64,000 bases of DNA from Cellulosimicrobium arenosum (GTDB lineage Bacteria > Actinomycetota > Actinomycetes > Actinomycetales > Cellulomonadaceae), in NCBI RefSeq assembly GCF_014837295.1, contig NZ_JACYHB010000011.1, forward strand, positions 62,001 through 126,000, read 5' to 3'. Positions 46,501-53,366 of this stretch are shown piece after piece. The notes beneath the pieces were generated by a model that was not told the DNA's origin, searched no databases, and saw only the letters and a list, made by a program, of their open reading frames with translations. Position 1 is the first letter of the stretch. Every line of letters begins with the position of its first letter. A program made the position numbers and the translations under genes.

Positions 46501-48102
46501 ACCGGCATCAAGGAGGTCCAGGCCTTCGCGACCGGGGCGAGCGCACCCGAGCCGACCGACGTCGGGCCGCACGCCGACGCCTGGGTCGACTCCGGCTCCA
46601 ACCAGGCGGGGGCTGCCCGCCTGGTCGGGCTCGCGCAGGGCGACGGCTCGTCGTCGGACGCGGTCTCGGCCCGCTGGTCGGTCGTCGACGCCCCCGAGGG
46701 CGGCAGCGTCCTGTTCGACGACGAGAGCGCCGCGACCACGATCGCGCGGTTCGGCGTGACGGGTCGCTACACGCTGCGCCTGACCGCGACGGAGGGCGAC
46801 GCCACGGCGACGGCCGACGTCGTCGTCGACGCCACGGCGCTCGCGGAGGGGGAGATCGACCTCGCCCCGGGGGCGACCCCGACGGCGAGCTACACGGCCG
46901 GCTGGAACGACGTCGACGCCGTCAACGACGGCAAGGACCCGTTCTTCTCCGGCGGCAACCAGACCGACCTGTGGGGGACGTGGACGGGCAGCGAGCCGGC
47001 GACGCGCTGGCTGCAGTACACGTTCGACGAGCCCGTGCGGGTCGACCGGACGTCGATCGACTTCTGGTACGACAGCACCTCCGGCGGCTCCGGCGTGTCC
47101 GTGCCGCAGGGGTGGCACCTGCAGTACTGGGACGCCGCCGCGGGTGACGGCGAGGGAGGCTGGGCCGACGTGCCCGACCCCTCGGCCTTCGGCACCGAGC
47201 GGGACGCGACGAACGAGGTCACGTTCGGCGCGGTCACGACGACGCGGCTGCGCGCCACGTTCGACGCGCTCGCCGGTGGTGGGCGGTACTCCGCGGTCGG
47301 TGTGTCGGAGTGGCGGGTGTTCGCGGCAGCGGCGGCCTCGGTCGACCCGGTCGACGTGCGCACGACGGTCGGCGAGCTGCCGGAGCTGCCCGCGACCGTC
47401 GACGTCGTCTACCCCGACGGCGCCCGGCTGGCCACCCCCGTCACGTGGGGCGCCGTGACCGCGCAGGACGTGGCGCAGGAGGGTGACGTCTCCGTCGTCG
47501 GCGTCCTGGGCACGACGTCCCTCACGGCGCAGGCGACCGTCTGGGTGCGCGCGCAGCTCGCGAGCACCGTCACGACGGTCGACCCGGTCGAGGTGTCGAC
47601 GTTCGTCGGCGTCGTACCGGTGCTGCCGACGACCGTCACCGTGCAGTACAACGACGGGACGCGGGCGAGCGGGACCGACGTCGTGTGGGACGACGTCGAC
47701 CCGGCGGACTTCGCCGCCGAGGGGACGTTCGACGTCGGCGGGACGGTCGCGGGGTCCCAGATCCGGGCCCGGGCCACGGTGGTCGTCGGGTCGGGCGGCG
47801 AGCCCGACCCGGAGCTCGACCTCGCGGTCGAGGTGTCCCCGCGGTGCCTGGCTGGCAAGGCGTATGTCGCGGTCCGCGCCACGAACGGCGAGGACGTGCC
47901 GGTCGACGTGACCCTCTCGACTCCGTTCGGGGAGAAGTCGTTCGACGGTGTCGCGCCGGGCAAGAACGCCTACCAGTCGTTCGCGGCGCGGGCCGTGACC
48001 GTGCCGGCGGGCGAGGCCGCGGTGACGGCGTCGGGCACGGTCGGCGGCGAGCAGGTCACGACCACCCTGTCCGCCCCCTACGACGCCCTGGACTGCTCCT
48101 GA
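43555..48102 (+). CDS. Second large secreted GH121-like glycoside hydrolase
   Basis: ATG 43555, with AAAGG upstream, gives 1515 residues with a signal peptide (cleavage near AGA-APNS, about 38). A beta-sandwich (about 50-320) leads to the (alpha/alpha)6 domain (about 320-780; FYRWWLMRFNF, FPIFPFFTANQ, SNNFSVINS, IELDPIDIDWDHF), clearly paralogous to the gene at 31070 but diverged. It is followed by F5/8-type-C-like (about 848-995), PKD/REJ-like (about 1000-1098), a second F5/8-like module (about 1100-1260) and two Ig-like domains. The end is RCLAGKAYVAVRATN to DCS. The gene lies between two repeat clusters. GH121-type beta-L-arabinobiosidase is the favoured reading by context; the two paralogs may differ in linkage or chain length. 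Confidence 0.65.
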   Translation: MTLQDSRHPGPRRRAVAGVAAAAVVVSGIALAPGAGAAPNSDVGLPVFSGSDHPVPDQGTGFHPQGQLRAIFDADVAAGAGTDTDHDFWVDRMLARTGTAPGGSNGDGNQWLFSRGRAVFMKTHDPAKLGFGGEVAYWESIAGGQGAYTLDVLVDGEPLTLTEVRAERKQTPSYWRSTFTDGAGGLRVVQTKYITHDNVAVTQLAVSAADGTAHDVTLRATSSFATQADGDELTGSVRAFNDITTVFPRFSGDGFVPDDGALSRAVEVPAEGAVTTKVQLGFVTHELPGSLAEYEEFRDLDPAAAYTEHVTAYNAWWADNIPFLDTPEDNIDKTLFYRWWLMRFNFLDADVPGNDYQFPTTMEGVLGYNNAIDLTIGMFLDDLKYLRDPAWSYGTWVSAGETAGAQGQYRDNPGDPANWSASHTQYISESAWQSYQIHGGPSSVAKTLGTYAERDTAGELATLDTNDNFLLDTNWNAWTGNDADAVSFDWADGRLDRAETAYVYSGAMAGAEALDVAGETDRADALRDTAQDVKDAVLDVLWDPEDDLLLHAVASTGEQVPWKEINNYYPYSVGLMPKPGDADYDDDYVEALRLFADDDEFPIFPFFTANQADKAEAAAAGNPGSNNFSVINSTVTFRMLSSVLRDYPTDYVTADWYKKLLYWNAWSHYQDDGDNRYPDQNEFWADGSADPQGIGYRSWIHHTMLGTTNWTVVEDAMGLRPRTDAKIELDPIDIDWDHFAATDLSYRDKDLAITWDAPGGERYYGDDVPEGYSVFLDGELAFTADQLSHVVYDPATGDVQVDDGVQVSDAAALGLAEATDVHFAAGSRVADVLAKAGTPATDADHDAVDVAAGKPVAASFAANGRAAAQAVDGRTAMESFWGTAGSPNATDSVTVDLADGGDAVPVDDVRVYFYRASSSATAQGYAAPSQYLVEYDDGSGWQPVPDQARTPAYPRGNLNHVQFPQVEAERLRVTVQHAAGARTGIKEVQAFATGASAPEPTDVGPHADAWVDSGSNQAGAARLVGLAQGDGSSSDAVSARWSVVDAPEGGSVLFDDESAATTIARFGVTGRYTLRLTATEGDATATADVVVDATALAEGEIDLAPGATPTASYTAGWNDVDAVNDGKDPFFSGGNQTDLWGTWTGSEPATRWLQYTFDEPVRVDRTSIDFWYDSTSGGSGVSVPQGWHLQYWDAAAGDGEGGWADVPDPSAFGTERDATNEVTFGAVTTTRLRATFDALAGGGRYSAVGVSEWRVFAAAAASVDPVDVRTTVGELPELPATVDVVYPDGARLATPVTWGAVTAQDVAQEGDVSVVGVLGTTSLTAQATVWVRAQLASTVTTVDPVEVSTFVGVVPVLPTTVTVQYNDGTRASGTDVVWDDVDPADFAAEGTFDVGGTVAGSQIRARATVVVGSGGEPDPELDLAVEVSPRCLAGKAYVAVRATNGEDVPVDVTLSTPFGEKSFDGVAPGKNAYQSFAARAVTVPAGEAAVTASGTVGGEQVTTTLSAPYDALDCS
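47806..47992 (+). repeat. Second copy of the 187-bp C-terminal-domain block
   Basis: It matches 43091-43277 with about four substitutions. Downstream of the block the two genes diverge for about 100 bp, then both end DC-S, TGA, CGCCGA(G/A)GTAGTACCGCAGT, so homology resumes at the stop and runs into the repeat cluster. Confidence 0.85.
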
Positions 48103-48105
48103 CGC

Positions 48106-48185
48106 CGAAGTAGTACCGCAGTTCAGCGAGGTAGTACCGGGGTCACCACCCCGGTACTACCTCGCTTAGCAGTGGTACTACTTCG
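48106..48185. repeat. Repeat cluster 2: four copies of CGA(G/A)GTAGTACC, with hairpin
   Basis: Copies are at 48106-48117 and 48127-48138 (plus) and 48153-48164 and 48174-48185 (minus). The central pair makes the same 17-bp stem as cluster 1 (48127-48143 with 48148-48164, loop CACC). The outer copies have GAAGT instead of GAGGT, a matched change on both sides. It lies between the GH121-like gene and the convergent monooxygenase gene. Confidence 0.9.
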
Positions 48186-48214
48186 CGGGGCCGCGGCGGG
48201 CGGAGGAGTGAAGG

Positions 48215-49477
48215 TCAGAGGCGCGCCGTGTGCTCGGCCGGCGCCGGCGCCGGCGCCGGCGGGAGCGGGAGCTCTGCGCCGGCGGTGGCGAACATGCGCT
48301 TCACGAGGGGGCGCAGGGCGCGGGACATCATGACCCCGGTCGTCGCGCGCAGCACGGCGGCCTCTGCGCGGCTGCCCGGCACCATGCGCTTGATGCCGCC
48401 GCCCGGCACCTTCTTGCCCTGCTCGACGAACGGTGCGACGTCGTCGGCGTAGCGTCGCGTCGCGCCCGTCAGGTCGTCCGGCGTCGCGGCGAGGTGCTCG
48501 GCGAGCAGGTACGCGCCGACGAGCGCCGTCGCCGTGCCCATGCCGGTCATCGGTGAGCCGCACGACGCGGCATCGCCGAGGAGGACGACGCGGCCCGCGA
48601 CGACGTCGGGCACGTCGATCCGCACGAGCTCGTCGAAGTACAGGTCAGACGCCGTGGTCATCGCGTCGATGATCGTCCGCGCGTGCCAGCCTGCGTCCGC
48701 GATGCTGCGGCGGATCAGCGCCTCCTGCTTCGCTCGGTCACCGCGCAGCGCGGGGTCGTGGTCGACCCGCAGCGTGATGAGCGACTTCGACGTCGCGGGG
48801 TCGCGGTCGGGGCGGATCCCGAACGTCGCCCCCGGGACGAACCTCATGGCGAACCAGCCCGGCTCGACGTCGTCGGGCGTCGGCAGCGTGAAGAACGCGG
48901 CGTATCCCCCGAGGTACGTCGCGAACTGCTCCTCCGGGCCGAACGCGAGCCGGCGCGTCGCGGAGTGCACGCCGTCGGCGCCGACCACGAGGTCGAAGCG
49001 CGCGGGGTCGGCGTGCTCGAACGTCACGTCGACGCCGTCGGCGTCCTGCGCCAGCGCGACGATGCGGTCGCCGAACCGCAGGTCGAGCAGCCCGGGCGCA
49101 GCCTCGCCCGCGGCCGCGAGCTCGTCGAGGAGCACGCCGCTGAGGTCGCCGCGCGCGATCTCGACCTCGGCCACGGCACCCTCGCCGTCGAAGTCCGCCA
49201 TCGACATCCGGCCGAAGACCTGGCCGCGCGCGTCGACGTACGCGAGGCCCAGCTCGTGCACCTGGTGACGCTCGATGCCGGGCATCAGGCCCATGCGGGC
49301 GGCGACCTCGCGGCTCGCACCACGAAGGTCGACCGACTGGCCGCCGGGACGCGGTGCGGCGGCGCGCTCGACGACGGTGGTGCGGATGCCGTGCCGGACG
49401 AGCTGGAGCGCGAGCCCGAGACCGGCGATCCCTCCGCCGGAGACGAGGACGTGCGGGGTGGTGTCGATGCTGGTCAT
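48215..49477 (-). CDS. FAD-dependent monooxygenase (aromatic hydroxylase type)
   Basis: From ATG 49475-49477, 420 residues. The N-terminal Rossmann motif VSGGGIAGLGLALQL binds FAD; DLVVGADGVHSATRR is the GD-type motif linking FAD and NAD(P)H sites; GRVVLLGDAASCGSPMTGMGTATAL is the second FAD ribityl motif. The tail is Pro/Ala-rich. Such flavoenzymes hydroxylate aromatics or inactivate antibiotics such as tetracyclines and rifamycins; the substrate is not evident. It is divergent from a TetR regulator across a palindrome-rich gap, so it is probably induced by its own substrate or a related compound. Confidence 0.88.
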   Translation of the reverse strand: MTSIDTTPHVLVSGGGIAGLGLALQLVRHGIRTTVVERAAAPRPGGQSVDLRGASREVAARMGLMPGIERHQVHELGLAYVDARGQVFGRMSMADFDGEGAVAEVEIARGDLSGVLLDELAAAGEAAPGLLDLRFGDRIVALAQDADGVDVTFEHADPARFDLVVGADGVHSATRRLAFGPEEQFATYLGGYAAFFTLPTPDDVEPGWFAMRFVPGATFGIRPDRDPATSKSLITLRVDHDPALRGDRAKQEALIRRSIADAGWHARTIIDAMTTASDLYFDELVRIDVPDVVAGRVVLLGDAASCGSPMTGMGTATALVGAYLLAEHLAATPDDLTGATRRYADDVAPFVEQGKKVPGGGIKRMVPGSRAEAAVLRATTGVMMSRALRPLVKRMFATAGAELPLPPAPAPAPAEHTARL

Positions 49478-49506
49478 GTCGGGTGCCCTCCGTTGAGACG
49501 ATCGTC

Positions 49507-49560
49507 TTGGACATATGTCTAACACAGGTCTGAGACGCTTGTCTAGCACGTTTGTCCTAG
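49507..49560. promoter_or_regulatory. TetR operator region between monooxygenase and regulator
   Basis: The 10-bp palindrome GACATATGTC (49510-49519) sits in a wider imperfect TTGGACATATGTCTAA. GTCTGAGAC (49529-49537) is a second palindrome, and TTGTCTAGCACG/TTTGTCCTAG further on repeat the TTGTC-CTAG element. The GTCT/AGAC half-sites recur across the region, as expected for an operator serving both divergent promoters. Confidence 0.6.
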
Positions 49561-49579
49561 GTCGTGCGACGATGGCGTC

Positions 49580-50161
49580 ATGGGCAATCGCGAAGACCTT
49601 CTCGCCGGTGCGCGTCAGGTGATCCTCGAGCGCGGGGTGGCCAGGGCCACCGCCCGCGACATCGCATCCACGGCGGGGGTGAGCCTGGCCGCGATCGGCT
49701 ACCACTTCGGCTCGAAGGAGAAGCTCATCACCGCGGCGCTCGTCGAGTCGCTGGGGGGCGGCGTCGGTGACGCGATGGAGTCCGTCGTGCAGGAGACCGC
49801 GTCGCTGCCGCTCATCGACGGATTCGCCGCGCTGTGGAACCGCATGCCGGAGGTCTTCGCCGAGAACAGGGAGGCGCTGCTCGCGAGCCTCGAGAACGCC
49901 GTGCGCGTCCTGCGCGACAGCGAGGCCGGCCGGGAGATGGCCGAGGCGACGAGCCACGGCTACCTCGGGACCCTGGAGCATCTGCGCGCGGCCCGACCCG
50001 AGCTCGACGAGGCGGACCTCGAGGCGGTCGCCAAGCTCGACTTCGTGCTAGTGCAGAGCCTCGGCATGCTCTGGCTGCTGAACCCGGACGCCGTACCGAG
50101 CGGTGACGACCTCGCCCGCGCCGTCGCCGTGATCGCGACGACCCCGGCCGCCACACCGTAG
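49580..50161 (+). CDS. TetR/AcrR-family transcriptional regulator
   Basis: The 193-residue protein has the TetR helix-turn-helix at about 3-50 (GARQVILERGVARATARDIASTAGVSLAAIGYHFGSKEKLI) and an all-helical ligand and dimer domain. It is transcribed away from the FAD monooxygenase gene, and the palindromes between them are its likely operator. The stop TAG is directly followed by a repeat cluster. Ligand unknown. Confidence 0.92.
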   Translation: MGNREDLLAGARQVILERGVARATARDIASTAGVSLAAIGYHFGSKEKLITAALVESLGGGVGDAMESVVQETASLPLIDGFAALWNRMPEVFAENREALLASLENAVRVLRDSEAGREMAEATSHGYLGTLEHLRAARPELDEADLEAVAKLDFVLVQSLGMLWLLNPDAVPSGDDLARAVAVIATTPAATP

Positions 50162-50202
50162 GACTGCGGTACTACTTCGCGGGACTGCGGTACTACTTCG
50201 CG
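50161..50202. repeat. Repeat cluster 3: two 21-bp tandem units overlapping a gene end
   Basis: GGACTGCGGTACTACTTCGCG occurs exactly twice (50161-50181, 50182-50202), each containing the minus-strand form of the 12-bp repeat (50168-50179, 50189-50200). The second unit overlaps the end of the minus-strand ATPase gene, whose TAG stop (50193-50195 on the plus strand as CTA) is the GTAGTA of the repeat; the last codons Ala-Lys also come from it. Confidence 0.9.
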
Positions 50203-51122
50203 GGGTTCGGGTCGGGATAGTCGGTCAGGGAGTAGGTGCGGCGGCGGCGGGACTCGGGGACGACGAGCGGGGTGCCGGTCACGGGGTCGTCGATGATCCG
50301 GCACGGCAGGCCGAACACGTCCTCGACGAGCTGCGCCGTCACGATGTCCGACGGCGCCCCCTCCGCCACGATCGCGCCGTCCTTCATCGCGATGAGGTGG
50401 GTCGCGTAGCGGCACGCGTGGTTGAGGTCGTGCAGGACGGCCACGAGCGTGTGGCCGCGCTCGTGGTGCAGGTCGGAGCACAGGTCGAGCAGCTCGACCT
50501 GGTGGGCGATGTCGAGGAACGTCGTGGGTTCGTCGAGTAGGAGGATCGGCGTCTCCTGCGCGAGGACCATCGCGACCCAGACGCGCTGGCGCTGGCCGCC
50601 GGAGAGCTCGTCGACGAGCCGGTCGGACAGGTCGGTCACCCCGGTGGCGGCCATGGCCTCGACGACGGCTGCCTCGTCGTCGGCCGACCACTGGCGCAGC
50701 AGGCTCTGGTGCGGGTAGCGCCCACGGGCGACGAGGTCGACGACCGAGATCCCCTCGGGCGCGATCGACGACTGGGGGAGCAGCCCGAGCCGGCGCGCGA
50801 CCTCCTTCGCCGGGATCGACGTGATCGCACGCCCGTCGAGCACGACCTGGCCCTGCGACGGCTTCAGCAGGCGCGAGAGCGCGCGCAGGAGGGTGGACTT
50901 GCCGCACGCGTTCGGTCCGACGATCACCGTGAACGAGCCGTCGGGGATCGAGACGTCCAGGTCGGCCGAGATGACCCGATCGTCGTAACCGATCGTGATC
51001 GCCTCGGTGTACAGGCGGTCGCCACCGAGATGTACGTCGTCCGTGGTGCGCGACGGCGCGGCGCCCGACGACGCGGTGCGGGCCGGCGCATCCGTCGTGC
51101 CGGTGCGGTCGGTCGGGGTCAC
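50193..51122 (-). CDS. Siderophore-type ABC importer ATPase (FecE/FepC family)
   Basis: GTG 51120-51122 is preferred because GGAGG lies 6 bases upstream; an ATG at 51194 overlapping the permease stop would add 24 Pro/Arg-rich residues. The 309-residue protein has Walker A GPNACGKS, the Q-loop LLPQSS, signature LSGGQRQRV, Walker B ILLLDEPT and the His switch HDLNH. Together with the two upstream FecCD permeases it makes a ferric-siderophore importer. The C-terminal codons and the stop lie within a 21-bp repeat, so the original end may have been replaced when the repeat arrived. Confidence 0.92.
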   Translation of the reverse strand: MTPTDRTGTTDAPARTASSGAAPSRTTDDVHLGGDRLYTEAITIGYDDRVISADLDVSIPDGSFTVIVGPNACGKSTLLRALSRLLKPSQGQVVLDGRAITSIPAKEVARRLGLLPQSSIAPEGISVVDLVARGRYPHQSLLRQWSADDEAAVVEAMAATGVTDLSDRLVDELSGGQRQRVWVAMVLAQETPILLLDEPTTFLDIAHQVELLDLCSDLHHERGHTLVAVLHDLNHACRYATHLIAMKDGAIVAEGAPSDIVTAQLVEDVFGLPCRIIDDPVTGTPLVVPESRRRRTYSLTDYPDPNPAK

Positions 51123-51190
51123 GGGCGTCCTCCGAGGGTGCGGGTCAGGGGAGCGGGACGGGGGCGAGGCGGGGAGCCGGGGCAGGCGCG

Positions 51191-52264
51191 TCATCGGCGC
51201 GCCTCCCGGACGAGGAGCCAGATCAGGTACGCGCCGCCGACCACGACGGTCACGACACCCACCGGGAGCTGGGTCGGGGCGAACAACCGCTGCGCGACGA
51301 GGTCGCTCGCCGCCAGCAGGACCGCGCCCATCGCGGCGGCGGGCAGCACCTGCACGCCGGCCCCCCGGGTGAGTCGGCGCGCGAGCTGCGGGGCAGCGAG
51401 CGCCACGAACGAGATCGGACCGGCCACGGCCGTCGCGACGGCCACGAGTGCGACACCGACGACGACGAGGGCCAGGCGCGTCCGCTCGGCGTGCAGACCG
51501 AGGGCGGTCGCGGCGTCGTCCCCCAGCTCGAGCAGGTGCATGCGCGGCGCGAGCGCGGCCATGGGGACCAGCAGCACGACGACGAGGACGGTCGCGGGGC
51601 CCGCCTGCGCCCACGACGTCCCGTTGAGCGACCCAGCACCCCACAGGGTCGCGGCCATCGCGGACTCCAGGTCCGCGGTCACGATGAGCCAGGCGTTGAC
51701 CGCGGCGAGCATCGCGGAGATCGCGATGCCCACGACGACGAACCGGAACCCCTGCACGCCGCGCCGGTAGGCGAGGAAGTACACGAGCACGGCCGACCCG
51801 ATGCCGCCGACGAGCGCGCCGGCGGTCACGCCCCCGTACCCGCCGCCGATCACCATGAGGACCACGAGCGCGCCGGTGTACGCGCCGGTGTTGAAGCCGA
51901 TGATGTCGGGGCTGCCGAGCGGGTTGCGGGTGATGGACTGGAAGATCGCGCCGCTCGCGCCGAGCGCGACGCCCACGACGAGCGCGAGCAGCGCGCGCGG
52001 GAGGCGCCACTCGACGACGATCGTGCGCACGGGCCCGTCCTCGACGCCGGTGAGCGCTCCGAGCACCTGCCCGACGCTCAGCGGGTAGTCCCCGGTGGTC
52101 AGCGCGACCACCGTCACACCGAGAGCGACGACGAGCAGCGCGAGGCACACGACCACGGTGCGCAGGTCGATCCGCCCGCTGAGCGTCCCGCCGCGGCTGC
52201 GCACGACGCGGACGGCACGCCCGAGACGGACGTCGGGCGGCGTCGGGCGCGTCGGCGCGCTCAC
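51191..52264 (-). CDS. FecCD-family siderophore importer permease (second)
   Basis: GTG 52262-52264 overlaps the stop of the preceding permease (GTGA), giving 357 residues with about nine to ten hydrophobic helices. The family segments RLPRALLALVVGVALGASGAIFQSITRNPL and GPISFVALAAPQLARRLT are present. The longer frame reaching into the upstream gene is a shadow. It pairs with the other permease as a heterodimer, as in FepD/FepG. Confidence 0.92.
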   Translation of the reverse strand: MSAPTRPTPPDVRLGRAVRVVRSRGGTLSGRIDLRTVVVCLALLVVALGVTVVALTTGDYPLSVGQVLGALTGVEDGPVRTIVVEWRLPRALLALVVGVALGASGAIFQSITRNPLGSPDIIGFNTGAYTGALVVLMVIGGGYGGVTAGALVGGIGSAVLVYFLAYRRGVQGFRFVVVGIAISAMLAAVNAWLIVTADLESAMAATLWGAGSLNGTSWAQAGPATVLVVVLLVPMAALAPRMHLLELGDDAATALGLHAERTRLALVVVGVALVAVATAVAGPISFVALAAPQLARRLTRGAGVQVLPAAAMGAVLLAASDLVAQRLFAPTQLPVGVVTVVVGGAYLIWLLVREARR

Positions 52265-53337
52265 AGGCCGCTCATCCGGGTCCGGCGCACGAGCGCGATG
52301 AGCACCGGCGCACCGACGAACGCCGTGATGATGCCCACGGGCACCTCGCCCGGACGGGCCACGACGCGGCCGAGCACGTCCGACACCAGGACGAGGACCG
52401 CCCCGAGCAGCGCCGAGTACGGCACGATCCAGCGCTGCACGGGTCCCACGGTCCACCGTGCGACGTGCGGGACCATGAGCCCGACGAACGCGACGGGCCC
52501 GGCGCCGGCCGTGGCCGCGCCGCACATCAGCGTGATGGCGACGCCCACGAGCAGGCGGGTGCGCCCGACGTGCGCGCCGAGGGACGCGGCGAGGTCGTCG
52601 CCGAGCGCGACGGCGTCGAGCGGCCGCGAGATCAGGAGCGCGAGGAGGAGCCCGCAGAGGATGAAGGGAGCGACGTCGCCCACGGTCGCCGGCGTCGCAC
52701 CGGCGATCGACCCCGAGCCCCAGGCGCCCGAGGTGCCGCCCCACGCGCGCAGCCGGTCGAACGCGCTCGGGTCGAGCAGCGTCACGCCGAGCGTGAGGCC
52801 ACCGAGGAACGCGCCGAGCGCGATCCCCGCGAGGGTGAGACGCACCGGCGTCGCTCCGCCGCGGCCCTGCGACCCGACGAGGTAGACCGCCACCGTCGCG
52901 ACGATCGCGCCGGCGAACGCGAACCACACGAACGTCGACGCCTGCGTCGCCCCGAGCAGCGCGACGGAGAGCACGACCCCGAACCCTGCACCGGCGTTCA
53001 CGCCGAGGATGCCCGGGTCGGCGAGCGGGTTGCGCGTCATGCCCTGGATGAGCGCACCCGAGACACCGAGCGCGGCGCCCACGAGCAGGCCCAGCAGCGT
53101 GCGGGGCACGCGCAGGTCGTGCACGACGACGTGGTCCGCGCTGCCGTCGTACGCGGTGAGCGCGTCCACGACCGTGCCGAGCGGGATCTGCTTGGACCCG
53201 ACCGCGAGGCTGAGAGCGACCGCGGCGACCACGACCACCAGGGCGACGAGCAGCCCGAGCGAACGCCCACCGAAGGTGTGGACGAGCCCGGGGCGCCGGT
53301 CGGCGCGCGCCGGGGCGGCGGGGGTCGTGGTGCTCAT
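52261..53337 (-). CDS. FecCD-family siderophore importer permease (first)
   Basis: The first gene of the importer operon encodes 358 residues with about ten helices. The conserved segments are RVPRTLLGLLVGAALGVSGALIQGMTRNPLADP near the N-terminus and GPVAFVGLMVPHVAR in the second half. A DtxR/IdeR-like box lies 30-48 bp upstream of its start. No siderophore-binding lipoprotein gene occurs in the operon or nearby, so the importer must use one encoded elsewhere. Confidence 0.92.
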   Translation of the reverse strand: MSTTTPAAPARADRRPGLVHTFGGRSLGLLVALVVVVAAVALSLAVGSKQIPLGTVVDALTAYDGSADHVVVHDLRVPRTLLGLLVGAALGVSGALIQGMTRNPLADPGILGVNAGAGFGVVLSVALLGATQASTFVWFAFAGAIVATVAVYLVGSQGRGGATPVRLTLAGIALGAFLGGLTLGVTLLDPSAFDRLRAWGGTSGAWGSGSIAGATPATVGDVAPFILCGLLLALLISRPLDAVALGDDLAASLGAHVGRTRLLVGVAITLMCGAATAGAGPVAFVGLMVPHVARWTVGPVQRWIVPYSALLGAVLVLVSDVLGRVVARPGEVPVGIITAFVGAPVLIALVRRTRMSGL

Positions 53338-53366
53338 GGGGAGTGCTCTTCGAGGAGGAGGTGAGG

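Noticed and set aside
43519-47118. 1199-codon minus-strand frame opposite the second GH121-like gene
   Set aside because: Shadow frame without recognisable domains or start signal.
16797-48102. Sortase (LPxTG) or C-terminal membrane anchors on the secreted enzymes
   Set aside because: All six proteins end directly after the terminal cysteine of the shared domain; no LPxTG motif, hydrophobic helix or basic tail is visible.
48215-50161. Toxin-antitoxin or phage-defence module around the repeat clusters
   Set aside because: The genes are an ordinary FAD monooxygenase/TetR pair; nothing suggests defence or toxicity.
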